A stretch of 64,000 nucleotides of DNA. Origin: Succinivibrio dextrinosolvens (GTDB taxonomy: Bacteria > Pseudomonadota > Gammaproteobacteria > Enterobacterales > Succinivibrionaceae). Positions 27,775-36,223 of the stretch are shown piece after piece (within the stretch, counting starts at the first letter, position 1; each line of letters opens with the position of its first letter). The translations under genes were made by a program, and so were the position numbers. The notes beneath the pieces were generated by a model, which was not told the DNA's origin, searched no databases, and worked only from the letters and a program-made list of their open reading frames with translations. The stretch is from positions 1 through 64,000 of the forward strand of contig NZ_FPAH01000003.1 in assembly GCF_900116345.1 (NCBI RefSeq), in the 5' to 3' direction.

Positions 27775-28782
27775 ATGAAGATTAACATGAAGGTGGCCTT
27801 TATATTGGCGGTGATCCTTCATTTGATTATTCTTGGTGTGCTTTTGGTTCGTGTTTCATTAAGCAAACCATCAAAGCCAAATATGGGGCAGGGCGATATT
27901 ATGCATGCTACCTTTGTCCCTCCTGCAAAGGGTAATCCAAATGGAAAAGCAGCTGCTAAAAAACAGGCTCCAGCTCCGGTTGTGGAAGAACCTGATACCA
28001 AACAGGAACAGCTGCAGAAACAGCAGGAAGCTAAGAGAGAGCTTGAAAAACGCATCGAAGAGCAGAAGATTCAGGAACAGAAGATTCAGAAACAGCAGGA
28101 AGAAGCTAAGAAGCTAGCTCTGAAGAAAGCTGAGGAAAAGAAGAAGCTTGAAGAGAAGAAAAAGCTAGAAGAGCAGAAAAAGAAGCTCGAGGCTGAAAAG
28201 AAAAAGCTTGAAGAAGAAAAGAAAAAGCTCGAAGAGAAAAAGAAGCTTGAAGAGCAGAAAAAACTAGAAGAGAAAAAGAAACTCGAAGAGCAGAAAAAGC
28301 TTGAAGAGAAGAAAAAATTAGAAGAAAAGAAGAAAGCTGAAGCAGAAGCCAAGAAAAAAGCTGAAGAAGCTGCTAAAAAGAAAGCAGAAGCTGAAGCTAA
28401 GGCGAAGGCTCAGGCTGAGGCAAAAGCCAAAGCAGAGGCAGATTCTCTTGAGGATGACATTTTAGGTACAGCCGATGGAGATGAGGTCAACGGTCAGGGC
28501 TTAGGTTCTGGCGGTGGTGGCGGTGAAGCCGGATACGGTGACAAGGTTCGCGGTCTGATTGAACAGAACTGGAGAATCGATCCTTCCATGAATGGAAAGA
28601 AGGTTGTGGTAACAATCAAGATCGGTTCAAACGGACTTGTTTCCGATGAAAGCTGTCAGGGCGATGAGAAGGTATGTAAGAGCGCACTGGATGCAATCAG
28701 ACTGGTGGGAATGTTCCCAGCACCACCTGCAACCTGTCCAGAGTGTTCTAATATTAAAATTTCAATGACACCTAAGCTTTAG
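27775..28782 (+). CDS. tolA: TolA, periplasm-spanning Tol protein
   Basis: Inner-membrane protein that reaches across the periplasm to Pal/TolB. 335 residues (E. coli 421). Membrane helix about 7-29; domain II (about 75-225) is an almost pure Lys/Glu/Leu/Ala helix made of KKLEE-like units, encoded by an A-rich imperfect DNA repeat at about 28130-28440; a Gly-rich hinge (GLGSGGGGGEAGYGDKV) follows; and domain III (about 245-335) has GLIEQNWRIDPS and two Cys pairs. The shorter helix implies a shorter reach than in E. coli. Confidence 0.92.
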   Translation: MKINMKVAFILAVILHLIILGVLLVRVSLSKPSKPNMGQGDIMHATFVPPAKGNPNGKAAAKKQAPAPVVEEPDTKQEQLQKQQEAKRELEKRIEEQKIQEQKIQKQQEEAKKLALKKAEEKKKLEEKKKLEEQKKKLEAEKKKLEEEKKKLEEKKKLEEQKKLEEKKKLEEQKKLEEKKKLEEKKKAEAEAKKKAEEAAKKKAEAEAKAKAQAEAKAKAEADSLEDDILGTADGDEVNGQGLGSGGGGGEAGYGDKVRGLIEQNWRIDPSMNGKKVVVTIKIGSNGLVSDESCQGDEKVCKSALDAIRLVGMFPAPPATCPECSNIKISMTPKL

Positions 28783-28829
28783 ATAAGCAAAGGCCGGTTA
28801 ATATAATGTACAAGGGGAGTTATAAAAGA

Positions 28830-30119
28830 ATGCTAAAACGTTTTTTTGCATCAATTGCTTTTCTGTTAGCTGCATCTACAGCTAATGCGGATCTGCAGAT
28901 TGAGATTACAGGTGGTATCAACGAGGGCCACAAGATTGCAGTATATCCGTTTACACAGAATCCTGCTGTAAAACTGGATGTTGCTTCAGTTGTTTCTGCA
29001 GATTTAATGAGATCCGGTAAGTTCTCTCCAATTGCAGCTTCAGCTCTTCCACAGGGCGCTGTTTCAAATGGCAGCATTACCAATCTTGATGCAGTGGCAG
29101 CTACCGGTGCTGAGGTTGCTGTTTCTGGTATTGTAAATGAGGTTGGTGCCAACAACTACAATGTTGAGTTTGTAGTTACCGGTCTTCAGGGGGCAAACAA
29201 GGGTAAGGTTTTAGCTCACTTCAAGGGCAATTCATCAGTAGCAACCATGCGTCAGGCTGCTCACCGTGTATCAGACAGAGTATACGAGACTTTCACCGGA
29301 CAGAAAGGCTGTTTCAGAACACGTATTGCCTACGTTGTATATAAGAAGGGGGCTACCTTTCCATATCAGCTGATGACTGCTGACTATGACGGCTACAACG
29401 AGACTCCAATTGTTAAGTCAACTCAGCCTGTTATGACACCTGCTTGGTCTCCAGACGGTAAGAGACTTGCCTACGTAAGTTTCGAGAAGAGAACTCCTGC
29501 AATTTTCGTTCAGGATATTTACTCTAAGAAGCGTACCAAGCTTGCTTCTTTCTCGGGTCTGAACAGTTCTCCATCATGGTCTCCTGATGGCAGCAAGATT
29601 GCTATGACCCTTTCAAAGGATGGTCAGCCTGATATTTACTACTATGATCTGAATGCTTCAAAGTTTGTTCGTGTAACTGCTAACAGAGCAATTGATACCG
29701 AACCTACCTGGGCTCCAGACAGCAAGGCTTTATACTTCACCTCAGAGCGTGGCGGTAAGGCACAGATTTATAAGTTTGATTTTGCAACCAGCAAGACTGA
29801 GCGCGTGACCTATCAGGGTGCACGTAACCTTTCAGCAAAATCAATTCCAGGTACAAACTCTCTGATTGTAATTACTCAGGTTAACGGTTTCCGTGTAGCA
29901 CGTGTCGACGCTGACGGTAGCATTTATATGCTAACCACATCATCATTAGATGAATCTCCAAGTGTTGCTCCTAACGGAAGTATGGTAATATACTCAACAG
30001 TATATCAGGGTAGAAAAGGTCTAGCCCTAGTTTCAGCTGACGGCAGATTTAAGGCAAACCTTCCTTCAAGCTCAGGTGAGATTAGCGCACCAGCTTGGGG
30101 TCCACTTTTATCAAAATAA
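28830..30119 (+). CDS. tolB: TolB periplasmic beta-propeller protein
   Basis: Periplasmic partner of Pal. 429 residues: signal peptide 1-20 (ending ANA), alpha/beta N-terminal domain (about 21-160; KIAVYPFTQNPA), then a six-bladed propeller with repeated PAWSPDGKRLAYVS, PSWSPDGSKIAMTLS and PTWAPDSKALYFTSERGG blades. The ATG at 28830 is chosen because GGGGAG precedes it and it begins the signal peptide; an in-frame ATG at 28806 lacks a ribosome binding site. Between tolA and pal in the standard order. Confidence 0.93.
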   Translation: MLKRFFASIAFLLAASTANADLQIEITGGINEGHKIAVYPFTQNPAVKLDVASVVSADLMRSGKFSPIAASALPQGAVSNGSITNLDAVAATGAEVAVSGIVNEVGANNYNVEFVVTGLQGANKGKVLAHFKGNSSVATMRQAAHRVSDRVYETFTGQKGCFRTRIAYVVYKKGATFPYQLMTADYDGYNETPIVKSTQPVMTPAWSPDGKRLAYVSFEKRTPAIFVQDIYSKKRTKLASFSGLNSSPSWSPDGSKIAMTLSKDGQPDIYYYDLNASKFVRVTANRAIDTEPTWAPDSKALYFTSERGGKAQIYKFDFATSKTERVTYQGARNLSAKSIPGTNSLIVITQVNGFRVARVDADGSIYMLTTSSLDESPSVAPNGSMVIYSTVYQGRKGLALVSADGRFKANLPSSSGEISAPAWGPLLSK

Positions 30120-30142
30120 CTTCATAAATTAAGGAATCGAAA

Positions 30143-30664
30143 ATGTTTAAGAAGTATTTGTCAATCTTACTGTGCTCAGTAGCAATTTGCTCTTTAACTG
30201 CTTGTTCTACATCAGATGATTCTTCAGCTATGGTTGAAGATGGTTCATCAGATGCTGCTTTAGGTCTAGATGCTGATGGTGCTTTAACCGTTGGTGATCC
30301 TAACGCTCGCGACGGATTTAATGGTCCTGCTGAGCTACAGGGTAACAACACTGTTTACTTTGCATATAACTCAGAGAACATTCAGGATCAGTACTTAGGT
30401 GTAATGCAGGCCCACGCTCAGTACCTAAAGAAGAATCCTGATGCAAGAGTTATCATCGAAGGTCATACCGATGAGCGTGGTACTCCAGAGTACAACATTG
30501 CTCTAGGTGAGAGAAGAGCACGTTCAGTTGCTCGCTACATGCAGAACTTAGGTGTTGATGTTAACCAGCTTTCAATTGTAAGCTATGGCGAAGAGAAGCC
30601 TGCAGTTGATGGTCACAACGAAGGTGCATGGTCAAAGAATCGTCGTGCTGTTTTAAATTACTAA
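30143..30664 (+). CDS. pal: peptidoglycan-associated lipoprotein Pal
   Basis: Outer-membrane lipoprotein that binds peptidoglycan. 173 residues, lipobox LTAC with Cys21, Ser/Asp-rich tether to about 65, then an OmpA-like domain (about 70-173) with VYFAYNSENI, IEGHTDERGTPEYNIALGERRA, where Asp and Arg bind diaminopimelate, and SYGEEKPA. A strong terminator follows at 30690, ending the operon before cpoB. Confidence 0.95.
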   Translation: MFKKYLSILLCSVAICSLTACSTSDDSSAMVEDGSSDAALGLDADGALTVGDPNARDGFNGPAELQGNNTVYFAYNSENIQDQYLGVMQAHAQYLKKNPDARVIIEGHTDERGTPEYNIALGERRARSVARYMQNLGVDVNQLSIVSYGEEKPAVDGHNEGAWSKNRRAVLNY

Positions 30665-30689
30665 TTTAAAATCAGACAGGTTTATAAGG

Positions 30690-30718
30690 AGGCGTAAAAG
30701 TTAATTTTACGCCTTTTT
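30690..30718 (+). terminator. terminator after pal
   Basis: AGGCGTAAAA (30690-30699) pairs perfectly with TTTTACGCCT (30705-30714) around a 5-base loop and runs into five T. Confidence 0.8.
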
Positions 30719-30787
30719 ATATTCACGCATGCTTTGGATTTTTGACAGAAATTGCAAGGTTCAGATTCTTCTGTTTGAGGTAATAAA

Positions 30788-31576
30788 GTGAACAATATTT
30801 ATTCTTTATCAAAAAGAGCGTTTGCAATCTCTTTAGTTATTTCTGCCTTTGCTGTTGCAGAACCTGTTTATGCTGATGCTCAGACAGATTCTATGCAGCG
30901 AGCAATGCTTAATATGCAGAATCAGATTCAGCAGCTTCAGGATAAGCTGGCTGAGTCTCAGGGACAGATTGAAGAGTTAAATCATGAGAAAAAACTATTA
31001 CAGGCTGAAAATGAAAAGCTAAGGACCCAGCTTTCTCAGCTTGCTGCAAATACAGCAGCTCCTGCAGCTCCTCAAGAGAATGCCAATAAATCTTCTGAGG
31101 AGAATGGTCAGCCAGTGGCCATGAAGAATGATTTAGGCGGTGGAAGTGCAACGTTATCACCAGCAAAGAAGGGGACTGTTGCCAAAGCAAATCTACCATC
31201 TGTACCAGCTGAGGCACAGAAACTATATCAGGATTCCTATGCTTTGCTTAACAAGGGTGATTTTGATGCAGCAGCCAAAGGCTTTAAGAGCTATACCTCC
31301 AAATACTCAGGTAATGCCTTAACTCCAAACGCCTGGTACTGGCTAGGTCAGATTCAGTACAAGCAGAACAAGTTTGAGGATGCCAGAATAAGCTTCCTTA
31401 ATACAGCTAAATTCAAGGACTCCGATAAGAGAGCTGATGCTCTGTATAAGCTAGGTGTTACTTCAAAGGCTTTGGGCGACAAGGATAAGGCCAAGAAATT
31501 CTTTGATGTGCTGATTAAGACTTATCCTAATGCTAGCTCATCTGCTTTAGCTAAAAAAGAACTGCAGTCTTTATAA
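30788..31576 (+). CDS. cpoB: Tol-Pal system protein CpoB (YbgF)
   Basis: Periplasmic coordinator of PBP1B activity and outer-membrane constriction. 262 residues (E. coli 263). Signal peptide about 1-28 (ending VYA), a trimerising coiled coil at about 35-85 (rich in heptads QIQQLQDKLAESQGQIEELN), an Ala/Pro/Asn linker, and C-terminal TPR-like repeats from about 140 (AQKLYQDSYALLNKGDFDAAAKGFKSY is the first). It lies behind a terminator, so it needs read-through or its own promoter. Confidence 0.92.
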   Translation: MNNIYSLSKRAFAISLVISAFAVAEPVYADAQTDSMQRAMLNMQNQIQQLQDKLAESQGQIEELNHEKKLLQAENEKLRTQLSQLAANTAAPAAPQENANKSSEENGQPVAMKNDLGGGSATLSPAKKGTVAKANLPSVPAEAQKLYQDSYALLNKGDFDAAAKGFKSYTSKYSGNALTPNAWYWLGQIQYKQNKFEDARISFLNTAKFKDSDKRADALYKLGVTSKALGDKDKAKKFFDVLIKTYPNASSSALAKKELQSL

Positions 31577-31586
31577 TATAAACAAA

Positions 31587-31616
31587 ATTCAAGCAAAGGA
31601 GCTCCTTTGCTTGAAT
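31587..31616. terminator. 30-bp perfect palindrome between convergent genes
   Basis: 15-base arms (ATTCAAGCAAAGGAG and its complement) meet with no spacer. On the minus strand the hairpin is followed by TTTGTTT, so it can terminate the oxidoreductase gene; on the plus strand the T-run is missing. Likely a shared terminator for cpoB and the minus-strand gene. Confidence 0.65.
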
Positions 31617-31643
31617 ATACAGTGTTATCTTTACAAAGCTCTT

Positions 31644-32285
31644 CTAGATTTTATCTGCAACTGCAGTAAAGCGCTTTTGAATAAACTTTGCATTCTTTAT
31701 TTCATCAATAAGTGCAATTGCGTAATCAGCATATGAAATATAGCTTTCATTTGCCTTATTAACAATAAATTCTTCCCCGCCTAAAGTATATTTGCCGGTT
31801 CTTTTTCCTTCTGGATCAAAGATAGCAGCAGGACTGAAAAAGGTCCATTTTACATCATTACGTGTTCTCAGATATGCAAGTTCATCAACCTGTGATGTTG
31901 CAATTGCAAGGTATTCCTTTGGAAACTCTGGAGACTGGAACAGCTGCATAGTATGTTCTTTATTTAGGTAAAGTGAACCTGCACCGCCAACTACAATAAG
32001 TCTGGTATTTGTTCCTGAAAGCAGATCGCATAAGTGCTCTTCATATTTCTTGTGTAGAGGTAATGTTTCCTCTGTCCAGGTTCCAAAGCAGTTCACAATA
32101 GCATCGAAACCGCTTAAATCATCTTTTGTAAGAGACGCTATATCTTTATTTATGATTGAAATTTTTTTGTCTGTAATACTCTTTGCGTTTCTTACGATAG
32201 CGGTTGTCTCAAATCCTTTTGATAAGCTTTCCTTTACAACTAATTTACCTGATTTACCATTTGCACCAATTACTGCTACTTTCAT
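31644..32285 (-). CDS. NAD(P)-binding oxidoreductase, NmrA/YwnB-like
   Basis: Atypical short-chain dehydrogenase of 213 residues. Rossmann signature AVIGANGKSGKLVVKE at the N-terminus, then VVGGAGSLY at the expected NAD(P)-site strand. These proteins are often redox sensors or quinone/flavin reductases. The ATG at 32285 is chosen for its GGAG at 6 bases; the frame runs 29 codons further upstream without a ribosome binding site and across the promoter. Divergent from an Rrf2 regulator, as in the B. subtilis ywnA-ywnB pair. Promoter TTGACT-N16-TATTCT with an operator at its start site. Confidence 0.82.
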   Translation of the reverse strand: MKVAVIGANGKSGKLVVKESLSKGFETTAIVRNAKSITDKKISIINKDIASLTKDDLSGFDAIVNCFGTWTEETLPLHKKYEEHLCDLLSGTNTRLIVVGGAGSLYLNKEHTMQLFQSPEFPKEYLAIATSQVDELAYLRTRNDVKWTFFSPAAIFDPEGKRTGKYTLGGEEFIVNKANESYISYADYAIALIDEIKNAKFIQKRFTAVADKI

Positions 32286-32306
32286 TTTTATCTCCTGTTT
32301 TTTTAC

Positions 32307-32325
32307 TGTAACTATTATTGTTACA
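32307..32325. promoter_or_regulatory. operator 1 of the Rrf2 pair
   Basis: TGTAAC-N7-GTTACA. It lies at the predicted transcription start of the oxidoreductase gene and shares its core with operator 2 (TGTAAy-N7-rTTACA). Confidence 0.6.
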
Positions 32326-32331
32326 ACTACT

Positions 32332-32359
32332 AGAATAAAGTAATCTTTGATAAAGTCAA
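32332..32359 (-). promoter_or_regulatory. promoter of the oxidoreductase gene
   Basis: On the minus strand: TTGACT (32359-32354), 16 bases, TATTCT (32337-32332). Start expected near 32325, within operator 1. Confidence 0.55.
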
Positions 32360-32439
32360 ATAAATAATACAATTAATACGTTAACTAACAGATAATAAAA
32401 TAAATTATATTAAAAAATATTTTTGTATTTGCTTTATTG

Positions 32440-32468
32440 TTGTAATAGTGGTAATTACAATATATAAT
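32440..32468 (+). promoter_or_regulatory. promoter and operator 2 of the Rrf2 gene
   Basis: TTGTAA (32440-32445), 17 bases, TATAAT (32463-32468). The dyad TTGTAAT-N7-ATTACAA (32440-32460) overlaps the -35 and the spacer. Binding there would block polymerase, fitting autorepression. Confidence 0.65.
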
Positions 32469-32486
32469 CAAAGAAAAGGAGAGACT

Positions 32487-32915
32487 ATGCATTTTTCAAC
32501 AAAATTCACTATCGCTGTACATACTCTTTTATGTATTGATTATTTCAAGGATGAGAAATGTACTTCTGAGTTCATTGCTTCTTCTGTTGGAGTTAATCCT
32601 GTAATAATTAGAAGAATACTTGGTGCATTAAAAAAAGCTGATTTAGTGAAAATTGAAGCAGGAAAAGGCGGAGCTTCTCTTTCAAAGCTTCCTTCAGAAA
32701 TTAATCTTTATGATGTTTTATGTGCTGTTGAGGATAATGTTCAGGTGTTTTCATTTCATGAAAAACCTGAACCTAAATGTCCTGTAGGAGCTCACATCCA
32801 CGATGCTTTGGATGTGGTTCTATTCTCTGTTGACGAATGTGTTTCCCAGAAGCTTAAAAGTTATACTTTAGATAACTTAACTTCATCTTTATCTTTCGCG
32901 ATTAAGAAAGGATAA
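32487..32915 (+). CDS. Rrf2-family transcriptional regulator
   Basis: 142 residues. Winged helix with the Rrf2 pattern: FTIAVHTLLCIDYF, then TSEFIASSVGVNPVIIRRILGALKKADLV and a Gly-rich wing EAGKGGASLSK. Cysteines at about 98 (PKCPVG), plus others, could sense redox or bind a metal but do not show the three-Cys Fe-S pattern of IscR or NsrR, so it is closer to YwnA-type members. The ATG at 32487 follows AAGGAGA; an upstream ATG at 32448 falls within the operator. Its stop and the modF stop are 2 bases apart on opposite strands. Confidence 0.85.
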   Translation: MHFSTKFTIAVHTLLCIDYFKDEKCTSEFIASSVGVNPVIIRRILGALKKADLVKIEAGKGGASLSKLPSEINLYDVLCAVEDNVQVFSFHEKPEPKCPVGAHIHDALDVVLFSVDECVSQKLKSYTLDNLTSSLSFAIKKG

Positions 32916-32917
32916 GT

Positions 32918-34381
32918 TTAAAGAGCTTCTTGAATTACATCGTATTCTTCAGAGTTACCTTTTCTTACAAACTCCAGTCGATTAGTAAAACCTGCTGGTA
33001 GATCTTCAGCATGATGAGATACAAAAAGAATACTTGTTTTCTTTGACTCAACAACCTTGCTGATGAAAGACTTAACAAGAGCACGGGCATAGCCGTCCAG
33101 TCCCTGTAGAGGTTCGTCAAGGATAAGAAGAGGAGGTTGTTTTACCAGAGCTCTTACTATCAGAAGCAGTCTCTGCTGACCAAATGACAGTGATTTAAAA
33201 GGCATATCCTGCTTATCCTGAAGACCTGCAAGTCTAAGCCATCTTTTGGCGACACTAATCTCTTCATCAGAAGGTTTTGAATAAAGACCGATAGAATCGT
33301 AGAATCCTGATAACACAACGTTTAAGGAGCTGCCGTTGACTCGATAGTCAAGATGTAAGGCACCTGAAACAACTCCGAAATACTTTTTGATATCCCAGAT
33401 TGATTCTCCATTGCCTCGTTTGAATCCAAATACGGTTACGTCATTGGTGTAGACAAAAGGATTGTCTCCGGTTATAAGAGAGAGCAGGGTAGACTTGCCG
33501 GCACCGTTAGGTCCCATGATGTGCCAGTTTTCACCTTTCTTAACCTTGAAGGTAAGGTTGTCTAAAACCTTTCTCTCATACTCAATATTTACCTGGTTGA
33601 GCTTAACTATGTAATCATCCTGTATTTCTGGAAGACGATACTTAACCGGTACGGAAGGAAGAGAAGTCACAGGGACTGAGATACTGCCTAAAAGAGCTTT
33701 AGCATCCTCATTCTTTTCAATTTCCTCTCGGCTGTCTAACTTAGTTATTCTGCAGTCCTGAATAATTCCCATCGCTGTTAGTGATGAAGGGATCTCAGAT
33801 GGTCTGTTAACAATCAGCATTGTAGGGGTATTGTATACGGTATGGATTTGCTCAATTAGTTTTAAGAGCTCTGCTCGAGTCTGAACATCCAGAGCATCAA
33901 AAGGTGTATCAAAGATAATGAGATTTGGTTTTGATGCCAAAGCATGGGCCAGGAGTATTTTTCTTCCTTCGCCACCGGATAGCTGTCTTATAGGCTTATC
34001 TATAAGATTCTGCAGTTTTAATCCTTCAACAAGCTTAGCTATAGTTTCTTTATCATCATCCTTAAAGATTTTTGCTGGAGTAATACCTATTTCTTCATCA
34101 GGAGTTGTACAGTCTGAATTTCTCATCTGGTAGTCAGCTTCAAACAGTTCCATCTGTTTTTCAAAGGAAACCAAGGTAGGGTGATAATTGTCAGGAGCAA
34201 CACCGGATTTTAAAGGAAGCTCTCCATTGAAAGCTTTGGCTATTGAAGTCTTTCCCGAGCCATTACCTCCAATCAGTACGATCAGATCATTTGGTGATAT
34301 TTTTATATTGCCTATGGACACATCTTTTGTTTCATTTAAGGCAAATACAGCATCCGTAAAAGAAATAGTTCTCTGTGTCAT
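32918..34381 (-). CDS. modF: ModF-type tandem ABC ATPase
   Basis: Soluble protein with two ABC domains in 487 residues, as in E. coli ModF (490). Domain 1: Walker A IGGNGSGKTS, signature LSGGEGRKILLAHAL, Walker B LIIFDTPFDALD with Asp-Thr in place of the usual Asp-Glu. Domain 2: [19 protein letters not shown], signature LSFGQQRLLLIVRAL, LLILDEPLQGLD, and the switch His in VSHHAED. ModF has been linked to molybdate and photorepair, but its function is unclear. No modABC genes are near. It has no membrane segments. Confidence 0.88.
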   Translation of the reverse strand: MTQRTISFTDAVFALNETKDVSIGNIKISPNDLIVLIGGNGSGKTSIAKAFNGELPLKSGVAPDNYHPTLVSFEKQMELFEADYQMRNSDCTTPDEEIGITPAKIFKDDDKETIAKLVEGLKLQNLIDKPIRQLSGGEGRKILLAHALASKPNLIIFDTPFDALDVQTRAELLKLIEQIHTVYNTPTMLIVNRPSEIPSSLTAMGIIQDCRITKLDSREEIEKNEDAKALLGSISVPVTSLPSVPVKYRLPEIQDDYIVKLNQVNIEYERKVLDNLTFKVKKGENWHIMGPNGAGKSTLLSLITGDNPFVYTNDVTVFGFKRGNGESIWDIKKYFGVVSGALHLDYRVNGSSLNVVLSGFYDSIGLYSKPSDEEISVAKRWLRLAGLQDKQDMPFKSLSFGQQRLLLIVRALVKQPPLLILDEPLQGLDGYARALVKSFISKVVESKKTSILFVSHHAEDLPAGFTNRLEFVRKGNSEEYDVIQEAL

Positions 34382-34598
34382 TTTCTTATCCTAAAACTAA
34401 TGTGATTTTTATTATAACTTTTATTTAACCTTATGCAATATAAAAATAACTGTGTTGCAATATGTGCAATAAAAGTGAATATAAATTTGATTTGCAACAA
34501 AATTTCAATAATTGTTTTAACTTTATGGCCTTATGTCTTATTTTTTATAAAAAAATCAACCTATAATCGAGATGAAATCGTTGCTAGAGGAGGTTTTT

Positions 34599-35489
34599 AT
34601 GACGACGTCAACCCCTAAAAAATTTGCTGTATTACTCAAACCAAGACCATCTCAACCTGCACTTGATCGTGCTGCCCAGTACGCTCGTATGAACCCTGAT
34701 TTTGAGATTGTTGCTGTCAGAGTAATTAATGAGTACGCTGAGACCGATGATAAAGATCAGATTAAAATCAAAGAAGAATCTGAGTTTGAGAGAATCCGCA
34801 GATCTTATAGCGTTGATAATATTTCATTTAAACTGATTTTCAATCATGATGTTGCTGAAGGCTTTATCAAGGAATGCAGTGAGGGTGGTTATGATCTTGC
34901 TGTAATTTCTGCCAATAAGCGTAATGCTATTAAGGATCTGTTTATCAGCAATATCGACAGCTCTATTATGCGTAAGAGCGAAGTTCCTGTTCTTGTTGTA
35001 AGAGAAGCTGGCGGAGAGTCCGTTTTAGGTGGCGCGGTTGTTTTAGCTATCGATTTCCTTGAGGTTGCCCATTCGAAGAAACTCGATGAGTATCTGTTCA
35101 AAGCTGCATCAACCTTTGCTCAGAGCTTTGACGGTGAGCTTCATGTTGCAAACTGTATTGTTCCTCGTAGTGCAGGAACAATGCGTGGCAATATTTCTGA
35201 ATCCAGAATCGTTGCAGGAGGTATTGCAAGTCCTCAAGATGTTACCAACAAACTAGCAGAGGAATTCTCAAAGAATCATGGCGTTCCTCTTGATCATGTA
35301 CATGTGCTTCAGGGGCGTGTAGATGAGGAAATTCCTCGTCTGTGCAAGAAGCTCAATGCAAGAATGGTTTGTATGGGAACCACTCCTAGAAGTTCCTTCT
35401 TTGGTTCTGTAAATTCATCAGCAAGCGAACTAGTCTTAGATCAGATCCACGGTGATGTTTTCATCGTAAATGCTGCAACTTTAAAGTAA
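34599..35489 (+). CDS. uspE: universal stress protein E-type tandem Usp protein
   Basis: 296 residues with two Usp domains. The first (about 5-140) ends MRKSEVPVLVVREAG and the second (about 145-296) ends MVCMGTTPRSSFFGSVNSSASELVLDQIHGDVFIVN. The G-2x-G-9x-G(S/T) nucleotide motif is degenerate in both, as in UspE, which binds ATP weakly or not at all. The ATG at 34599 follows AGAGGAGG at 6 bases; an ATG at 34572 in frame has none. A long hairpin follows at 35513. Confidence 0.85.
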   Translation: MTTSTPKKFAVLLKPRPSQPALDRAAQYARMNPDFEIVAVRVINEYAETDDKDQIKIKEESEFERIRRSYSVDNISFKLIFNHDVAEGFIKECSEGGYDLAVISANKRNAIKDLFISNIDSSIMRKSEVPVLVVREAGGESVLGGAVVLAIDFLEVAHSKKLDEYLFKAASTFAQSFDGELHVANCIVPRSAGTMRGNISESRIVAGGIASPQDVTNKLAEEFSKNHGVPLDHVHVLQGRVDEEIPRLCKKLNARMVCMGTTPRSSFFGSVNSSASELVLDQIHGDVFIVNAATLK

Positions 35490-35512
35490 ATAAGATCTTG
35501 GATTTATTTCTA

Positions 35513-35538
35513 TAGAGGTATGGGGAGCCATACCTCTA
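35513..35538 (+). terminator. hairpin after uspE
   Basis: TAGAGGTATGG (35513-35523), GGAG loop, CCATACCTCTA (35528-35538): perfect 11-bp stem. A T-run (TTTT) begins only 8 bases later, so termination may be partial. Confidence 0.55.
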
Positions 35539-35600
35539 GAGCACTGTTTTACTGAGAAATCATAAATTTTCGATAAATTCCTTTAAATTGGAGAGTCTTT

Positions 35601-35975
35601 ATGAAAAAAGTAGCATTGTTGGCAATTGCATCTCTAGTGATGGCAGGCTGTTCTTCATCATCAGATGTCGAGGTTACTCTGACTAAGGGAGAAACAACAG
35701 TACAGGAGGTTGAAAATCTGTTAGGCAGCCCTCAGTCTCAGGCAACCATGGGTAATAAGTTAATCTACGATTACACTAGCTCTCATGTTGGCAGAGATGT
35801 TACAACCGGACTACTTTTAGGCTGGCAGTTCCTTGATAACCATGTTTTAACCCTGTGCGATAAAGGCAAGAAGAATTGTCAGGTGTTTAAAGCTAAAGAA
35901 GATGAGGATGCTAAATCACTCCGTATTAATTTTGAAAATGGTGTTGTTACCGACGCTAAAATCCTAGATCTGTAA
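35601..35975 (+). CDS. small lipoprotein of the SmpA/OmlA (BamE-like) type
   Basis: 124 residues. Lipobox VMAGC with Cys17. The body begins LTKGETTVQEVENLLGSPQ, the BamE/OmlA-like start of a two-helix, three-strand fold, followed by LIYDYTSS and a C-terminal strand INFENGVVTDAKI. BamE itself is a similar size, but the residues that bind BamD are not obvious here, so I would not call it BamE. Ser-rich linker after the Cys. A terminator follows, so it is its own transcription unit. Confidence 0.65.
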   Translation: MKKVALLAIASLVMAGCSSSSDVEVTLTKGETTVQEVENLLGSPQSQATMGNKLIYDYTSSHVGRDVTTGLLLGWQFLDNHVLTLCDKGKKNCQVFKAKEDEDAKSLRINFENGVVTDAKILDL

Positions 35976-36008
35976 TGTTCTCTAACTGATTAGAGTACGT
36001 TGTTCTGA

Positions 36009-36047
36009 AAGGGATTTCTGATTAAAACGGAGTCCCTTTGTTTTTTC
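36009..36047 (+). terminator. terminator after the small lipoprotein
   Basis: AAAGGGA (36009-36015) pairs with TCCCTTT (36034-36040), then GTTTTTT. The loop is long (18 bases). Confidence 0.6.
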
Positions 36048-36223
36048 CTTTTCTTCTTAATGCTCTAACATTGTGATTTGGTATAGATTTGCCGTTTTTC
36101 TTTGCTACGCCATTCTAAAAATTTAAAAATTCATTTTTACTTATTTTTTTTCATATGTATCTTGATAAATATAATAGACAACTTTTGTTTATATCTGCTT
36201 CTTTTGCTATCTAGGTTTATCGT

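Noticed and set aside
28086-28352. Ser/Phe-only minus-strand open frame opposite tolA
   Set aside because: It is the antisense of the Lys/Glu repeat of TolA, not a gene.
28130-28440. Possible CRISPR or tandem-repeat array in the A-rich stretch
   Set aside because: Units are irregular and in frame as KKLEE codons of the TolA helix; there are no constant repeats with unique spacers.
31140-31322. 60-residue open frame inside cpoB
   Set aside because: Out-of-frame shadow of the cpoB linker.
34433-34618. 61-residue plus-strand open frame before uspE
   Set aside because: Overlaps the uspE start in another frame and reads AT-rich intergenic DNA.
35601-35975. Small lipoprotein as BamE
   Set aside because: Fold and size fit, but the BamD-binding residues are not recognisable and the context is not that of bamE, so only the broader SmpA/OmlA type is claimed.
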